A stretch of DNA of 64,000 nucleotides from an uncultured Paracoccaceae bacterium (lineage in GTDB: Bacteria; Pseudomonadota; Alphaproteobacteria; Rhodobacterales; Rhodobacteraceae). The first letter of the stretch is position 1; every line of letters begins with the position of its first letter. The notes beneath the pieces were generated by a model that was given only the letters and a program-made list of their open reading frames with translations, had not been told where the DNA came from and made no database searches. The stretch lies in assembly GCA_947494445.1 (NCBI GenBank), contig CANLVD010000001.1, positions 620,001 through 684,000 on the forward strand, written 5' to 3'. The translations under genes and the position numbers were made by a program. Shown piece by piece: positions 26,155 through 35,032 of the stretch.

Positions 26155-27255
26155 ATGGCGGCGACATTGCAACAGACCTACCGCGATCTGGTCGCCTCAG
26201 GCAGTCTGAGCGCGGATGCAGGCCAACGTCTAGCCATCGAAAAGCTTTCTATTCTGGCGGTGCGTCTGCGCGGTTACGAGGCCGCGCGTCCGACCAAGGT
26301 CAAGCTCGCCTTTTTCGGGTGGGGGCGCGAGAAGACAGAAATCCGCAATGTGCCGGGCCTGTATATCTACGGAGGCGTGGGCCGGGGCAAATCCATGCTC
26401 ATGGACATGTTCTTTGACCATGTCGAACTGGAGCAGAAACGCCGGGTCCATTTCCACGCTTTTATGCAGGAAATGCACGATCTGATCAGCCGGGCGCGCA
26501 CCGAAGGTGTTGATGACCCAATCCCGCGGGTGGCCGACAAGGTTGCGGATGAGGCAGCACTTCTGTGCTTTGATGAGATGCAGATCACCGACATAACGGA
26601 CGCGATGCTTGTCGGGCGATTGTTCGAGGCGCTGTTTGATCGCGGTGTGGTTATGGTTGCCACGTCGAACCGGCATCCTGATGATCTTTATAAGGACGGT
26701 CTTAACCGACAATTGTTTCTGCCGTTCATCGCGCTTTTCAAGGAAAAGATGGAAGTTTTTGAACTGGAAAGCCCAACCGATCACCGTCAGGCCCGCCTTG
26801 CCGGTCGCGATGTCTATCACGCGCCCCTTGGCGATGCCGCACATCAGGCCTTGCTGTCCAGTTGGAACGATCTGACGGAGAGCGCTTCGGGTGAGCCGCA
26901 AATCCTGATCCAGAAGGGACGCGAGATCACCATACCGCGCAGTCACAACGGCGTGGCCTGGGCCAGTTTTGCAGATCTATGCGAGGCATCGCTGGGTCCT
27001 GGTGATTACCTGCTCATCGCGGGCACCTACAGGGTGCTGATCCTTGAGGGCATTCCGATTTTGGGGGCAACGGATGCGAATGCCGCAAAGCGTTTCGTGA
27101 CCCTTATTGATACGCTTTACGAGGCGGGAACGGTGTTGATCGTCTCAGCGGCGGCGGAGCCTGACGGGCTCTATACTGACGGTGCAGGAGCGTTTGAATT
27201 TGAACGGACCGCCTCCCGACTGGCAGAGATGCGATCAGCCGATTGGGTCGGTTAG
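26155..27255 (+). CDS. zapE: cell division protein ZapE (AFG1-like ATPase)
   Basis: ZapE is a P-loop ATPase that associates with the FtsZ ring; the mitochondrial relative is AFG1/LACE1. The 366-residue protein has the Walker A GGVGRGKSMLMDMFFD, the HFHAFMQEMH segment right after it, Walker B LLCFDEMQITDITDAM, and sensor 1 VATSNRHPDDLYKDGLNR, all diagnostic. The ATG at 26155 is chosen over one four bases earlier in a different frame; AAGG lies eight bases upstream. The stop is four bases from the convergent lytic transglycosylase gene. Confidence 0.93.
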   Translation: MAATLQQTYRDLVASGSLSADAGQRLAIEKLSILAVRLRGYEAARPTKVKLAFFGWGREKTEIRNVPGLYIYGGVGRGKSMLMDMFFDHVELEQKRRVHFHAFMQEMHDLISRARTEGVDDPIPRVADKVADEAALLCFDEMQITDITDAMLVGRLFEALFDRGVVMVATSNRHPDDLYKDGLNRQLFLPFIALFKEKMEVFELESPTDHRQARLAGRDVYHAPLGDAAHQALLSSWNDLTESASGEPQILIQKGREITIPRSHNGVAWASFADLCEASLGPGDYLLIAGTYRVLILEGIPILGATDANAAKRFVTLIDTLYEAGTVLIVSAAAEPDGLYTDGAGAFEFERTASRLAEMRSADWVG

Positions 27256-27259
27256 CGGC

Positions 27260-28510
27260 TCAGGACCCGCGCAACCCCTGCAAAAGACTGGCCGAGGCAT
27301 AGCCGTCGGGGATCAGGCCACTGCGCGTCTGATAAGCCCGGATCGCGGCAATGGTATTGGGCCCGATCCGGCCATCGGCACCTTGAGTGTCATAGCCGCG
27401 CGCGGTCAGCAGTGATTGCAGTTCCTTCTTCTCGCTGCGGCTGAGCGCCCGGTCGCTGCGCGGCCAGGATGCCCTGAAATCTGGCTTTCCGTTGATCCGG
27501 TCTGCCAGATGCCCCACGGCCATCGCATAGGAATTGGCATTGTTGTAGCGCTTGATGACCCGGAAATTGTTGAAGGTGAGGAAAATCGGGCCACGCGCAC
27601 CGGCTGGTGCGAAAATCGACGCATCCCCGTGATTGGGCAGGGCAGCACCACTGGCCTGACGCAGGCCCATCCCTGACCAGAAGCTGACCGGACGACGAAT
27701 GCTGTTGTCCGCAAGCGCGAAATTGAAGCCTTGCGGCAGTGCGACCTCAACCCCCCAGGGCTGTCCCTTGGTCCAGCCGAAACGCGACAGATAGCTGGCG
27801 GTGGAGGCCAAGGCATCGGTCGGGTCATCAGACCAGACATCGCGTTTGCCGTCGCCGGTGAAATCCTGCGCATAGGCCAGATAGCTGGACGGGATGAATT
27901 GCGTATGTCCCATGGCACCCGCCCAGGAGCCGGTCATTGCGCGCGGCGAGATGTCACCTGATTGCAGGATGCGCAGGGCCGAGATCAGCTCTCCCTCCGC
28001 CCAGGCCTTGCGTCGCCCGTCATAGGCAAGCGTCGCCAGCGCCTCGATCACATTGGTCGAGCCGCGAAACCCGCCGTAATTCGTTTCCATTCCCCAGATC
28101 GCAACCACGACGCTGGCCTCAACACCATAGCGTGCCTCGATCGCTTCAACTGTCTGGCGGCGGGCGCGGTAATTGTCGCGTCCGTTGCTGATCCGACTGT
28201 CGGATACGGCTGTATCAAGATACTCCCAGATCGCCTTTGTAAATTCTGCCTGTGACCGGTCTAGCCGCTGTACTTCGCGATTCAGGCGCACGCCCTGAAA
28301 GGCCGTATCGAACACACCGGGCTGGATCCCGCGCGAGATTGACTGAGACCGAAAGGCAGACCGCCATTGTGCAAAGCCCTCTGGCACAGGCGCAAGCGAG
28401 GCGGGACGGATGTTCTCTGACGTCGGACGTGGCATGGGGCGCACCTCAGCACAGGCGGCCAGCGCAGTCACCCCGCAAAGGGCCAGACCAAGGATCAGAT
28501 TGCGTGTCAT
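27260..28510 (-). CDS. MltB-family lytic murein transglycosylase, lipoprotein
   Basis: The enzyme would cleave the glycan chain of peptidoglycan to form 1,6-anhydro ends. The 416-residue protein has a lipoprotein signal (VTALAAC, Cys20), an SLT_2 domain with the catalytic glutamate in AIWGMETNYGGFRGS and the GAMGHTQFIPSSY motif, and a C-terminal peptidoglycan-binding domain (LLTARGYDTQGADGRIGPNT). It would be anchored in the outer membrane facing the wall. About 85 bases upstream is a CtrA-like site (28593-28609), which would tie its expression to the cell cycle. Confidence 0.93.
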   Translation of the reverse strand: MTRNLILGLALCGVTALAACAEVRPMPRPTSENIRPASLAPVPEGFAQWRSAFRSQSISRGIQPGVFDTAFQGVRLNREVQRLDRSQAEFTKAIWEYLDTAVSDSRISNGRDNYRARRQTVEAIEARYGVEASVVVAIWGMETNYGGFRGSTNVIEALATLAYDGRRKAWAEGELISALRILQSGDISPRAMTGSWAGAMGHTQFIPSSYLAYAQDFTGDGKRDVWSDDPTDALASTASYLSRFGWTKGQPWGVEVALPQGFNFALADNSIRRPVSFWSGMGLRQASGAALPNHGDASIFAPAGARGPIFLTFNNFRVIKRYNNANSYAMAVGHLADRINGKPDFRASWPRSDRALSRSEKKELQSLLTARGYDTQGADGRIGPNTIAAIRAYQTRSGLIPDGYASASLLQGLRGS

Positions 28511-28591
28511 GCACGGCTCCCGCGTCTAAATATTCTGCCTGTGAATCTAGGCTGTCTTTGAGGCAAAAAAAAGGAACTTCGTAAAAGTCGC

Positions 28592-28610
28592 GTTAACAAT
28601 CCGGTAACCA
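28592..28610 (-). promoter_or_regulatory. candidate CtrA-like site before the lytic transglycosylase gene
   Basis: Read on the plus strand, TTAAC at 28593-28597 and GTAACC at 28604-28609 repeat with an 11-base period (TTAA-N7-GTAA), the same form as the site before comM. It lies in the 111-base gap between rnr and the transglycosylase gene. Confidence 0.5.
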
Positions 28611-28621
28611 TGTTTCACAGA

Positions 28622-30841
28622 TCAGGCACGTTTTCGCACCTTTCGCCGTTTGGTTTTCGCTTTTGTCAGCTTGCGTTTGGCAGGTTTTCCGCGCCGTGGT
28701 TTGGTGGCTGAGCGCGGCAGGGCCTTGCCGTCAAGCTCAAGAAGTTCCAGCAGCAATCCGCCGGTGATCGGCGTGGCCTCAGCCAGTCGGACCAGAACCG
28801 GTTGTCCGATGCCGATGGTCAGGCCGGTCTGATCCCCTGCAAGGGTCTGGCTGTCACGGTCATAGTGGAAATACTCCTGCCCGATGGACGAGATCGGGAT
28901 CAGCCCGTCAGCGCCCGTGTCCTGCAACCTGACAAAGAGGCCGAAGCGCGCGATGCCCGAGATCTTGCCGGTAAATTCATTGCCAACCCGATCCGCCAGA
29001 TAGGCTGCAAGGTATCGGTCATTGGTGTCGCGTTCAGCCGTCATCGAGCGGCGCTCGGTCTGGGAGATTGCTTCGGCAGTGGAAGTCAAGTTCTCGATGT
29101 CGAAGGTGCTCAGACCATCCTCACCCCAGCCATGGGCCGAGATCAGCGCCCTATGCACGATCAGATCTGCATAGCGTCTGATGGGCGAGGTGAAATGCGC
29201 ATAGGACTTCAGGGCCAGGCCAAAATGCCCGAAGTTCTGCGGCGCGTAATAGGCCTGCGTCATCGAGCGCAGAACGCTCAGATTGATCAGTTCGGCCTCG
29301 TCCTTGCCCGCAGCCTGATCCAGAAGTCGGTTGAGGTTGCGCGTTGTCAGCACCTGCCCCTTGGCCATAGTCAGGCTTGCAGCCTGTGCCGTCTCACGCA
29401 GCGCCTCCAGCTTCTCGGGTGCAGGCTCTTCATGCACACGGTAAAGCAATGGCGTGCGTTTGGCCTCAAGCGTCTGGGCAGCGCAGACATTCGCCAGCAC
29501 CATGCAATCCTCGATCACCTTGTGGGCGTCGAACCGGTCCCGAAATGCAACTGATGTGACCTGGCCTGTGTCTGACAAGACGATCTTGCGCTCGGGCAGT
29601 TCCAGATTGAGCGGTTGGCGGCGGTCCCGCTCCTGACCCATCACGCGCCATGCCGCAAACAGGGTTCTGACTGCAGTTGTTATGGCGTCCGGCAAATCCT
29701 CTGCCCCATCTGCTGCGGCCTGAGCCTGCTCATAGGACAGCGATGCTGGCGAGCGCATGAGCCCCCGCACAAACCTGTGAGATGACTTGGTGCCATCAGT
29801 CGCAATCGACATCTCGACCGCGATGCAGGGCCGGTCAACTCCCTCGTGCAAGGAACAAAGATCACCTGACAGCCCGTCCGGCAGCATCGGCACAACCCGG
29901 TCAGGGAAGTAGGTGGAATTCCCGCGACGACGCGCTTCGCGGTCCAGTTCCGATCCCGGCCTCACATAATGTGCAACATCCGCAATCGCGACCCAGACCT
30001 TCCAGCCCTCTCCGTCACTCAGGGCACAAACCGCATCATCATGATCGCGCGCGTCATGCGGATCGATGGTGACGAGCGGCAGGTCCCGCAAATCCGTGCG
30101 ATTTCCCAGATCCACAGGCTTGGCGGCCTCTGCCTCTTCCAGCGTAGCGGTCTCGAATGCATCCGGGATGCCCTGTTCATGTATGGCAATCAGCGAAACG
30201 GATTTGGCCTGCGACGGATCGCCCAACCGGGACGTGATGCGCGCCTTGGGCAGACCCATGCGGGTCTTTGGACCAACTCGTTCAGCCTCGACCAATTCGC
30301 CGTCACGCGCTGCACCCCGATCTCCGGGCATGACGCGCCATTCGCGGTCAGCCTTCTTGTCGATGGGCAGAATCCGATGTTCTTCGCGCCCTTGTCTGAA
30401 AATCCCTAGAATCTTGGAGGGGGCCAACCCGATCCGTCGAATAAGCCGTCCCTGATGGCTGATGTCGGGGTCATCTACGGCTGTGCAGCGGGCCAGAATG
30501 CGATCACCTGGCCCAAGCGTCGGTCCATCGGAGGTCGCGGTCATCAGGATGCGCGGGACTGGCCCTGCGCCCGTCCACTCCACCGGTTCGGCCAGCACGT
30601 CTCCGTCGGCATCCATCCCCGCGACCCGTAATACGGCCACGGGAGGCAGGGTTTCAGGATCGCGCAGGGTCTTGCGATCCCGCCGGATTTCGCCATCGGC
30701 CTCCAGTTCCCGGAGGATGCGCTTCAACTCGATCCGGTCCGCGCCCTTGATCCCGAAAGCTTTTGCGACATCGCGTTTGGACACGAGGTTCGGGTTGTCA
30801 CGGATCCAGTCGCGGATCTGGTCTTTTGTGGGGTTGCTCAT
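28622..30841 (-). CDS. rnr: ribonuclease R
   Basis: RNase R is a 3'-5' exoribonuclease that degrades structured RNA. The 739-residue protein has an N-terminal helix-turn-helix-like region (SKRDVAKAFGIKGADRIELKRILREL), cold-shock domains, the RNB catalytic core with the Asp cluster DPHDARDHDDAV, and an S1 domain (GNEFTGKISGIARFGLFVRL) followed by a strongly basic tail rich in Lys and Arg, as usual for RNase R rather than RNase II. The start has only a weak ribosome-binding site. Two copies of the intergenic repeat lie between it and topA upstream. Confidence 0.96.
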   Translation of the reverse strand: MSNPTKDQIRDWIRDNPNLVSKRDVAKAFGIKGADRIELKRILRELEADGEIRRDRKTLRDPETLPPVAVLRVAGMDADGDVLAEPVEWTGAGPVPRILMTATSDGPTLGPGDRILARCTAVDDPDISHQGRLIRRIGLAPSKILGIFRQGREEHRILPIDKKADREWRVMPGDRGAARDGELVEAERVGPKTRMGLPKARITSRLGDPSQAKSVSLIAIHEQGIPDAFETATLEEAEAAKPVDLGNRTDLRDLPLVTIDPHDARDHDDAVCALSDGEGWKVWVAIADVAHYVRPGSELDREARRRGNSTYFPDRVVPMLPDGLSGDLCSLHEGVDRPCIAVEMSIATDGTKSSHRFVRGLMRSPASLSYEQAQAAADGAEDLPDAITTAVRTLFAAWRVMGQERDRRQPLNLELPERKIVLSDTGQVTSVAFRDRFDAHKVIEDCMVLANVCAAQTLEAKRTPLLYRVHEEPAPEKLEALRETAQAASLTMAKGQVLTTRNLNRLLDQAAGKDEAELINLSVLRSMTQAYYAPQNFGHFGLALKSYAHFTSPIRRYADLIVHRALISAHGWGEDGLSTFDIENLTSTAEAISQTERRSMTAERDTNDRYLAAYLADRVGNEFTGKISGIARFGLFVRLQDTGADGLIPISSIGQEYFHYDRDSQTLAGDQTGLTIGIGQPVLVRLAEATPITGGLLLELLELDGKALPRSATKPRRGKPAKRKLTKAKTKRRKVRKRA

Positions 30842-30896
30842 GGCAGGGCGGTATCACGACCATTTCAAAAGGTCACGCCCGGGGTGGGCACTGGAT

Positions 30897-30931
30897 GCCT
30901 CCGGGGAGGATATTTTTTGCCAAGAAGTGAG
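30897..30931 (+). repeat. dispersed intergenic repeat, CAAGAAG subtype
   Basis: The stretch starts GCCTCCGGGGAGGATA and continues through a run of T to CCAAGAAGTGAG. The last part is nearly the same as minus-strand 49156-49135. It lies in the gap between topA and rnr. Confidence 0.6.
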
Positions 30932-30959
30932 GGGCAAGCAGCACTTGGAAAACCCGCCC

Positions 30960-30982
30960 CTTCGATTTTCGAAAAATACTCA
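30960..30982 (-). repeat. dispersed intergenic repeat, AAAATCGAAG subtype
   Basis: On the minus strand the 23-base element reads TGAGTATTTTT, C, GAAAATCGAAG. It differs from 34941-34963 at one base and from 44100-44122 at three. It faces the copy at 30897-30931 in the same 153-base gap. Confidence 0.7.
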
Positions 30983-30994
30983 ACAGCGCAGCGC

Positions 30995-33541
30995 TCAATC
31001 TGCTTTGGCAGCCTTTTTCTTCGCAGGAGCCTTCTTCTTGGCAGGCGCGCGTTTCTTCTTGGCACCGGCCTTGGCTGCGATAAGCTCAAGCGCCATGTCC
31101 ATGTTCACATCCTCGGGCTTGGTTTCCTTGGGGATCGTGGCATTGACCTTTTCCCATTTCACGTAAGGCCCGTATTTGCCGTCCATGATGTTGATTGCAC
31201 CGCCATCGGGGTGTTCACCCAGTTCATGCAGCGGTTTGGCAGCAGCGCCGCGCCCGCCCCGGCTGGCGAGTTTCTGGGCCAGAAGTTCCACCGCCCGATT
31301 CATGCCCATTGTGAAGATCTCGTCCTGATCCTTGATGTTGGCGTAGATCTTGCCCCATTTCACATAGGGTCCGAAACGCCCGATGCTGGTTTCTACCGGT
31401 TCGCCATCCTCTGGGTGCGGGCCGATCAGGCGTGGCAGGGATAACAACTCAAGCGCCTTGGCCAGATCGACCGCTGCCAGATCAAGGCCTTTCGGGATCG
31501 AGGCGCGCTTTGGTTTCGGTTCTTCTTCCGTTGCCTCTCCGCGCTGCACATAGGGCCCGAACCTGCCCGAGCGCAGAGTGATCTGGTTGCCCTCATCATC
31601 CAATCCCAGAAGCTTCCCGTCAGGGCCGGCGATATCGCCGCCCTCGACCTCTCCGCCCAAGGGTCTCGTGTAGCGGCACTCGGGATAATTTGAGCAGCCG
31701 ATGAAAGCCCCGCCGGAGCGTGCTGTGCGCATGCTCAACCGGCCATTGCCGCAATTCTTGCAGATCCGCGGGTCCGAGCCATCCTCGGTTGCGGGGAACA
31801 GATGCGGTGCGAGCACCTCGTTGATCTTTTCCAGAACATCCGTGATGCGCAGTTCCTTGGTCTCGTCCACATGGGCGGAGAAATCGGTCCAGAAGCGCGA
31901 CAGAACGCCCTTCCACTCCTTGTCACCGGCCGAGACTTCATCCAGTTCCTCTTCCAGACCGGCAGTGAAATCATAGCCCACGTACTTGCGGAAATAATTC
32001 TCGAGGAAGGCCGTCACCAGACGCCCCTTGTCCTCCGGGATCAGGCGGTTCTTTTCCTTGCGGACGTAATCACGCTCCTGAATGACCGAGACGATGGAGG
32101 CATAGGTCGAGGGGCGCCCGATGCCCAGTTCTTCCATGCGCTTGACCAGAGTGGCCTCGGTATAGCGTGGCGGGGGCTGGGTGAAGTGCTGCTCGGGCGT
32201 GACACTGCGTTTCTCGGCCGTCTCGCCCTGAGTGATCTGGGGCAGGCGCTTGTCATCCTCGTCGACCACGTCCTCGTCCCTGCCTTCGGTGTAGACCTTC
32301 ATGAAGCCGTCGAATTTGATGACCTGACCGGTCGCGCGCAGGCCGACCTGTTTGTCGGCGCTGGTGATGTCAACGGTGGTGCGCTCCAGCTTGGCCGCTT
32401 CCATCTGACAGGCGATCGAACGCTTCCAGATCAGGTCGTACAACTTGGCCTGATCGGCCTCCAGCTTAAGCTGATCGGGGGATTTGGCCATGTCCGTGGG
32501 CCGGATGCACTCATGGGCTTCCTGCGCGTTCTTGGCCTTGTTTTTATAGATCCTTGGGCTGCCGGGCACATATTCCGCACCATAGCGGTCCTTGATCACG
32601 TCGCGCGCAGCCATCACGGCCTCTTGCGCCATATCGATGCCATCGGTCCGCATATATGTGATGTGACCTGCCTCATACAGGCGCTGGGCGGTGCTCATGG
32701 TCTGGCGGGCACCAAAACCGAACTTGCGGCTGGCTTCCTGCTGGAGGGTCGAGGTCATGAAAGGGGCAGACGGGTTGCGGGTGGCGGGTTTGGCCTCGAC
32801 GCTGTCAACCTTGAGGTCACGCGAAGTGATCGCGGCAACCGCCAGTTCGGCGGCCTCAGCCGTGCCGATGTCGAACTTGTCGAGCTTGTCGCCTGCAAGA
32901 ACGGTCAGGCGGGCCTCGTATTCCTGCCCCCGGGGTGTGCTCAGGAGCGCCTTGACGGACCAGTATTCGCGGGCCTTGAACGCCTCGATCTCCATCTCGC
33001 GTTCAACGATCAGGCGCAGGGCGACTGACTGTACGCGGCCTGCGGATTTTGCGCCGGGCAGCTTGCGCCACAGGATCGGCGAGAGGTTGAAGCCGACGAG
33101 ATAATCCAGCGCGCGGCGGGCCAGATAGGCCTCGACCAGTTCCATGTCCACATCGCGTGGATTGGCCATGGCTTCGGTGACGGCGGTTTTGGTGATGGCG
33201 TTGAACACAACGCGCTTGACCTCTGTGGATTTCTTGATTGCACGGCGCTTTGTGAGCGCTTCCTGAAGGTGCCAGGAAATCGCCTCGCCCTCACGATCCG
33301 GGTCGGTTGCGAGGATCAGCGTGTCGTCGTCTTTCAGGGCCTCGGCTATGGCGCGGACATGTTTCTGGGACTGGGAGGCGACCTCCCATTTCATCTCAAA
33401 CTCATGCTCGGTATCGACCGAGCCGTCCTTGGGTGGCAAGTCGCGTACATGGCCGTAGGAGGCGAGCACGGTGTAGTCTTTGCCAAGGTATTTGTTGATC
33501 GTTTTGGCCTTTGCAGGGCTTTCGACAACGACAACGGCCAT
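30995..33541 (-). CDS. topA: DNA topoisomerase I
   Basis: TopA relaxes negative supercoils through a transient 5'-phosphotyrosine. The 848-residue protein begins with the TOPRIM domain (VVVESPAKAKTINKYLG and DPDREGEAISWH), carries the active tyrosine in ITYMRTDGI, one four-cysteine zinc finger (CKNCGNGRL to CSNYPEC), and three C-terminal repeats with the core RFGPYV or KYGPYV. It ends in a Lys/Ala-rich tail, typical of alphaproteobacterial TopA. AGGAGC lies eight bases before the ATG. The dprA gene is 79 bases upstream on the same strand; dprA-topA is a widespread order. Confidence 0.97.
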   Translation of the reverse strand: MAVVVVESPAKAKTINKYLGKDYTVLASYGHVRDLPPKDGSVDTEHEFEMKWEVASQSQKHVRAIAEALKDDDTLILATDPDREGEAISWHLQEALTKRRAIKKSTEVKRVVFNAITKTAVTEAMANPRDVDMELVEAYLARRALDYLVGFNLSPILWRKLPGAKSAGRVQSVALRLIVEREMEIEAFKAREYWSVKALLSTPRGQEYEARLTVLAGDKLDKFDIGTAEAAELAVAAITSRDLKVDSVEAKPATRNPSAPFMTSTLQQEASRKFGFGARQTMSTAQRLYEAGHITYMRTDGIDMAQEAVMAARDVIKDRYGAEYVPGSPRIYKNKAKNAQEAHECIRPTDMAKSPDQLKLEADQAKLYDLIWKRSIACQMEAAKLERTTVDITSADKQVGLRATGQVIKFDGFMKVYTEGRDEDVVDEDDKRLPQITQGETAEKRSVTPEQHFTQPPPRYTEATLVKRMEELGIGRPSTYASIVSVIQERDYVRKEKNRLIPEDKGRLVTAFLENYFRKYVGYDFTAGLEEELDEVSAGDKEWKGVLSRFWTDFSAHVDETKELRITDVLEKINEVLAPHLFPATEDGSDPRICKNCGNGRLSMRTARSGGAFIGCSNYPECRYTRPLGGEVEGGDIAGPDGKLLGLDDEGNQITLRSGRFGPYVQRGEATEEEPKPKRASIPKGLDLAAVDLAKALELLSLPRLIGPHPEDGEPVETSIGRFGPYVKWGKIYANIKDQDEIFTMGMNRAVELLAQKLASRGGRGAAAKPLHELGEHPDGGAINIMDGKYGPYVKWEKVNATIPKETKPEDVNMDMALELIAAKAGAKKKRAPAKKKAPAKKKAAKAD

Positions 33542-33620
33542 GGGGCGATGCTCCTGAAAAAAGGGGGTCGGGCTGGCGCTGGAAGATGTGGTCGCAGGTC
33601 GGGCTTGTCAACCAAGCAAA

Positions 33621-34754
33621 TCAAATGCGTGACACAAGGCCGCCGGGGTGGCGTTCGATCTGGCCATTGATCTCCAGTTCGGTGAGTTGTTGCAGAACTT
33701 GCGCGGCAGAGGCGCTGGTCTGGCGGATGAGAAGATCCTCGGACACCGGTGACGGGCCCAGCAGATTGAGCAGATCGGGCATCGGTTGCGCGGTCGGCTG
33801 TGTCGGGGGTTTCCGTTTGTTTTGAGAGGGTTGAGGGACCGCTCTGGGCGCTGTCGGGCGGGCTGTGGCTTGCAGGATATCCTGGGCTGAGCGGATCAGG
33901 GTAGCGCCGTCGCGGATCAGGAGATTGCAGCCTGAGGCGCGGGCGTCCATGGGGTGGCCGGGGACGGCCATGACCTCGCGGTTTTGATCGGCGGCGTCGC
34001 GGGCGGTGATCATGGAGCCTGATTTTGCGGCTGCCTCCACCACCACGAGACCGATGGACAGACCGGAGATCAGGCGGTTGCGGCGGGGGAAGTGGCGGGC
34101 TTGCGGGCGCAGGCCGAAGGGCTGTTCGGAGACGATCAGGCCATGGGTTGCAATGTCGGTTTGCAGAACGCTGTTTTCTCGCGGATAGACCACATCCAGC
34201 CCGCCGGCGACCACCGCGATGGTGCCTGAGGCGAGGGCTGCGCGGTGACATTCGGCATCGATCCCGCGCGCGAGACCGGATGTCACGACAAGACCGGATT
34301 TGCCCAGATCAAGCGCCAGATGGCGGGCCATGCGCAGGCCCAGAGAAGAGGCGTTGCGGGCCCCGACCATGGCAATCGATGGCTTTGAAATCAAAGCGGA
34401 ATTCCCTGTGACCCACAGGCAGGGCGGCGGGTCGGGGATGGCGCTGAGTTGATCTGGATAGGACGGCTCGCCCAGATGCAGAAGATGCGCGCCATGACGT
34501 TTGCCAGCGGCCAGTTCGGCCATGGCGACGCCTTCGGGGCAGGGCTGGTAGTCCCTGGCACCAGAGGCGGCTGCGAGCGCAGGCAAAGCTGCAAGTGCGG
34601 CCTGTCCCGAGCCGTGTTCGCCGAGCAATCTGCGGAAGGTTTGCGGGCCGACGCGGGCCGAACGGATGAGGCGCAGACGAGCCAGAACCTCAGCCTCGGC
34701 AGCGGTGCCGGGGGGCAGAGGGGGCGGTGCCGGAGACTCGAAAAACCCATCCAT
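33621..34754 (-). CDS. dprA: DNA-processing protein DprA
   Basis: DprA protects incoming single-stranded DNA and loads RecA during natural transformation. The 377-residue protein has a helical N-terminal domain, the Rossmann-like core with VGARNASSLGLRMA, VTSGLARGIDAECHRAAL, FPRRNRLISGLS and VVEAAAKSGSMITA, and a C-terminal winged-helix DML1-like domain after a proline-rich linker. Upstream is an array of three 7-base repeats at an 11-base period (34861-34889), and comM in this window has a related site, in keeping with competence functions also used for gene-transfer-agent uptake in Rhodobacterales. Confidence 0.95.
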   Translation of the reverse strand: MDGFFESPAPPPLPPGTAAEAEVLARLRLIRSARVGPQTFRRLLGEHGSGQAALAALPALAAASGARDYQPCPEGVAMAELAAGKRHGAHLLHLGEPSYPDQLSAIPDPPPCLWVTGNSALISKPSIAMVGARNASSLGLRMARHLALDLGKSGLVVTSGLARGIDAECHRAALASGTIAVVAGGLDVVYPRENSVLQTDIATHGLIVSEQPFGLRPQARHFPRRNRLISGLSIGLVVVEAAAKSGSMITARDAADQNREVMAVPGHPMDARASGCNLLIRDGATLIRSAQDILQATARPTAPRAVPQPSQNKRKPPTQPTAQPMPDLLNLLGPSPVSEDLLIRQTSASAAQVLQQLTELEINGQIERHPGGLVSRI

Positions 34755-34860
34755 GGGGCAGTGTGATGTCAGCTTGGTTAATGGCCGGTAAAGAGGGATT
34801 CTAATCGTTAAATGCGGGCGGCAGACCGGCAGATCGGCGCGTTTTCAAAAGAGTTCTTCC

Positions 34861-34889
34861 ATAACTCAAACGTAACTCTTTCATAACTC
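34861..34889 (-). promoter_or_regulatory. three direct repeats at 11-base period before dprA
   Basis: ATAACTC (34861-34867), GTAACTC (34872-34878) and ATAACTC (34883-34889) are separated by four bases each. Seven-plus-four spacing is the usual footprint of OmpR/PhoB-family winged-helix regulators, and the TAA core with N7 spacing resembles a degenerate CtrA array. It lies about 107 bases before the dprA start. Confidence 0.5.
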
Positions 34890-34940
34890 GACCGGTTTTG
34901 CCCAAATGCCTGTCTTGCCCGTTAACACAGGTTGAGATTT

Positions 34941-34963
34941 TGAGTATTTTTGGAAAATCGAAG
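34941..34963 (+). repeat. dispersed intergenic repeat, AAAATCGAAG subtype
   Basis: The 23-base element starts TGAGTATTTTTGG and ends AAAATCGAAG. It lies between dprA and tldD and differs by one base from the minus-strand copy at 30960-30982. Confidence 0.7.
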
Positions 34964-34985
34964 GGCTTTGGGGCGTCCGGTGTCG

Positions 34986-35019
34986 GCATCCCCGGGGCGC
35001 GCGCTGCGGCCGGGGATGC
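34986..35019 (-). terminator. long hairpin after tldD
   Basis: GCATCCCCGG (34986-34995) pairs perfectly with CCGGGGATGC (35010-35019) across a GC-rich 14-base loop, 14 bases past the tldD stop. There is no T-run, so it may stabilise the 3' end instead of ending transcription by itself. Confidence 0.45.
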
Positions 35020-35032
35020 GAAAGCGTCATGT

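Noticed and set aside
31802-33028. Open frame of 408 residues on the plus strand
   Set aside because: It lies fully antisense within topA, whose protein is clearly real; no ribosome-binding site or motif supports the opposite frame.
34755-35032. tRNA or small gene in the dprA-tldD gap
   Set aside because: No cloverleaf with a GTTCGA-type arm was found and no ORF has a proper start; the gap holds a repeat array, a dispersed repeat and a hairpin.
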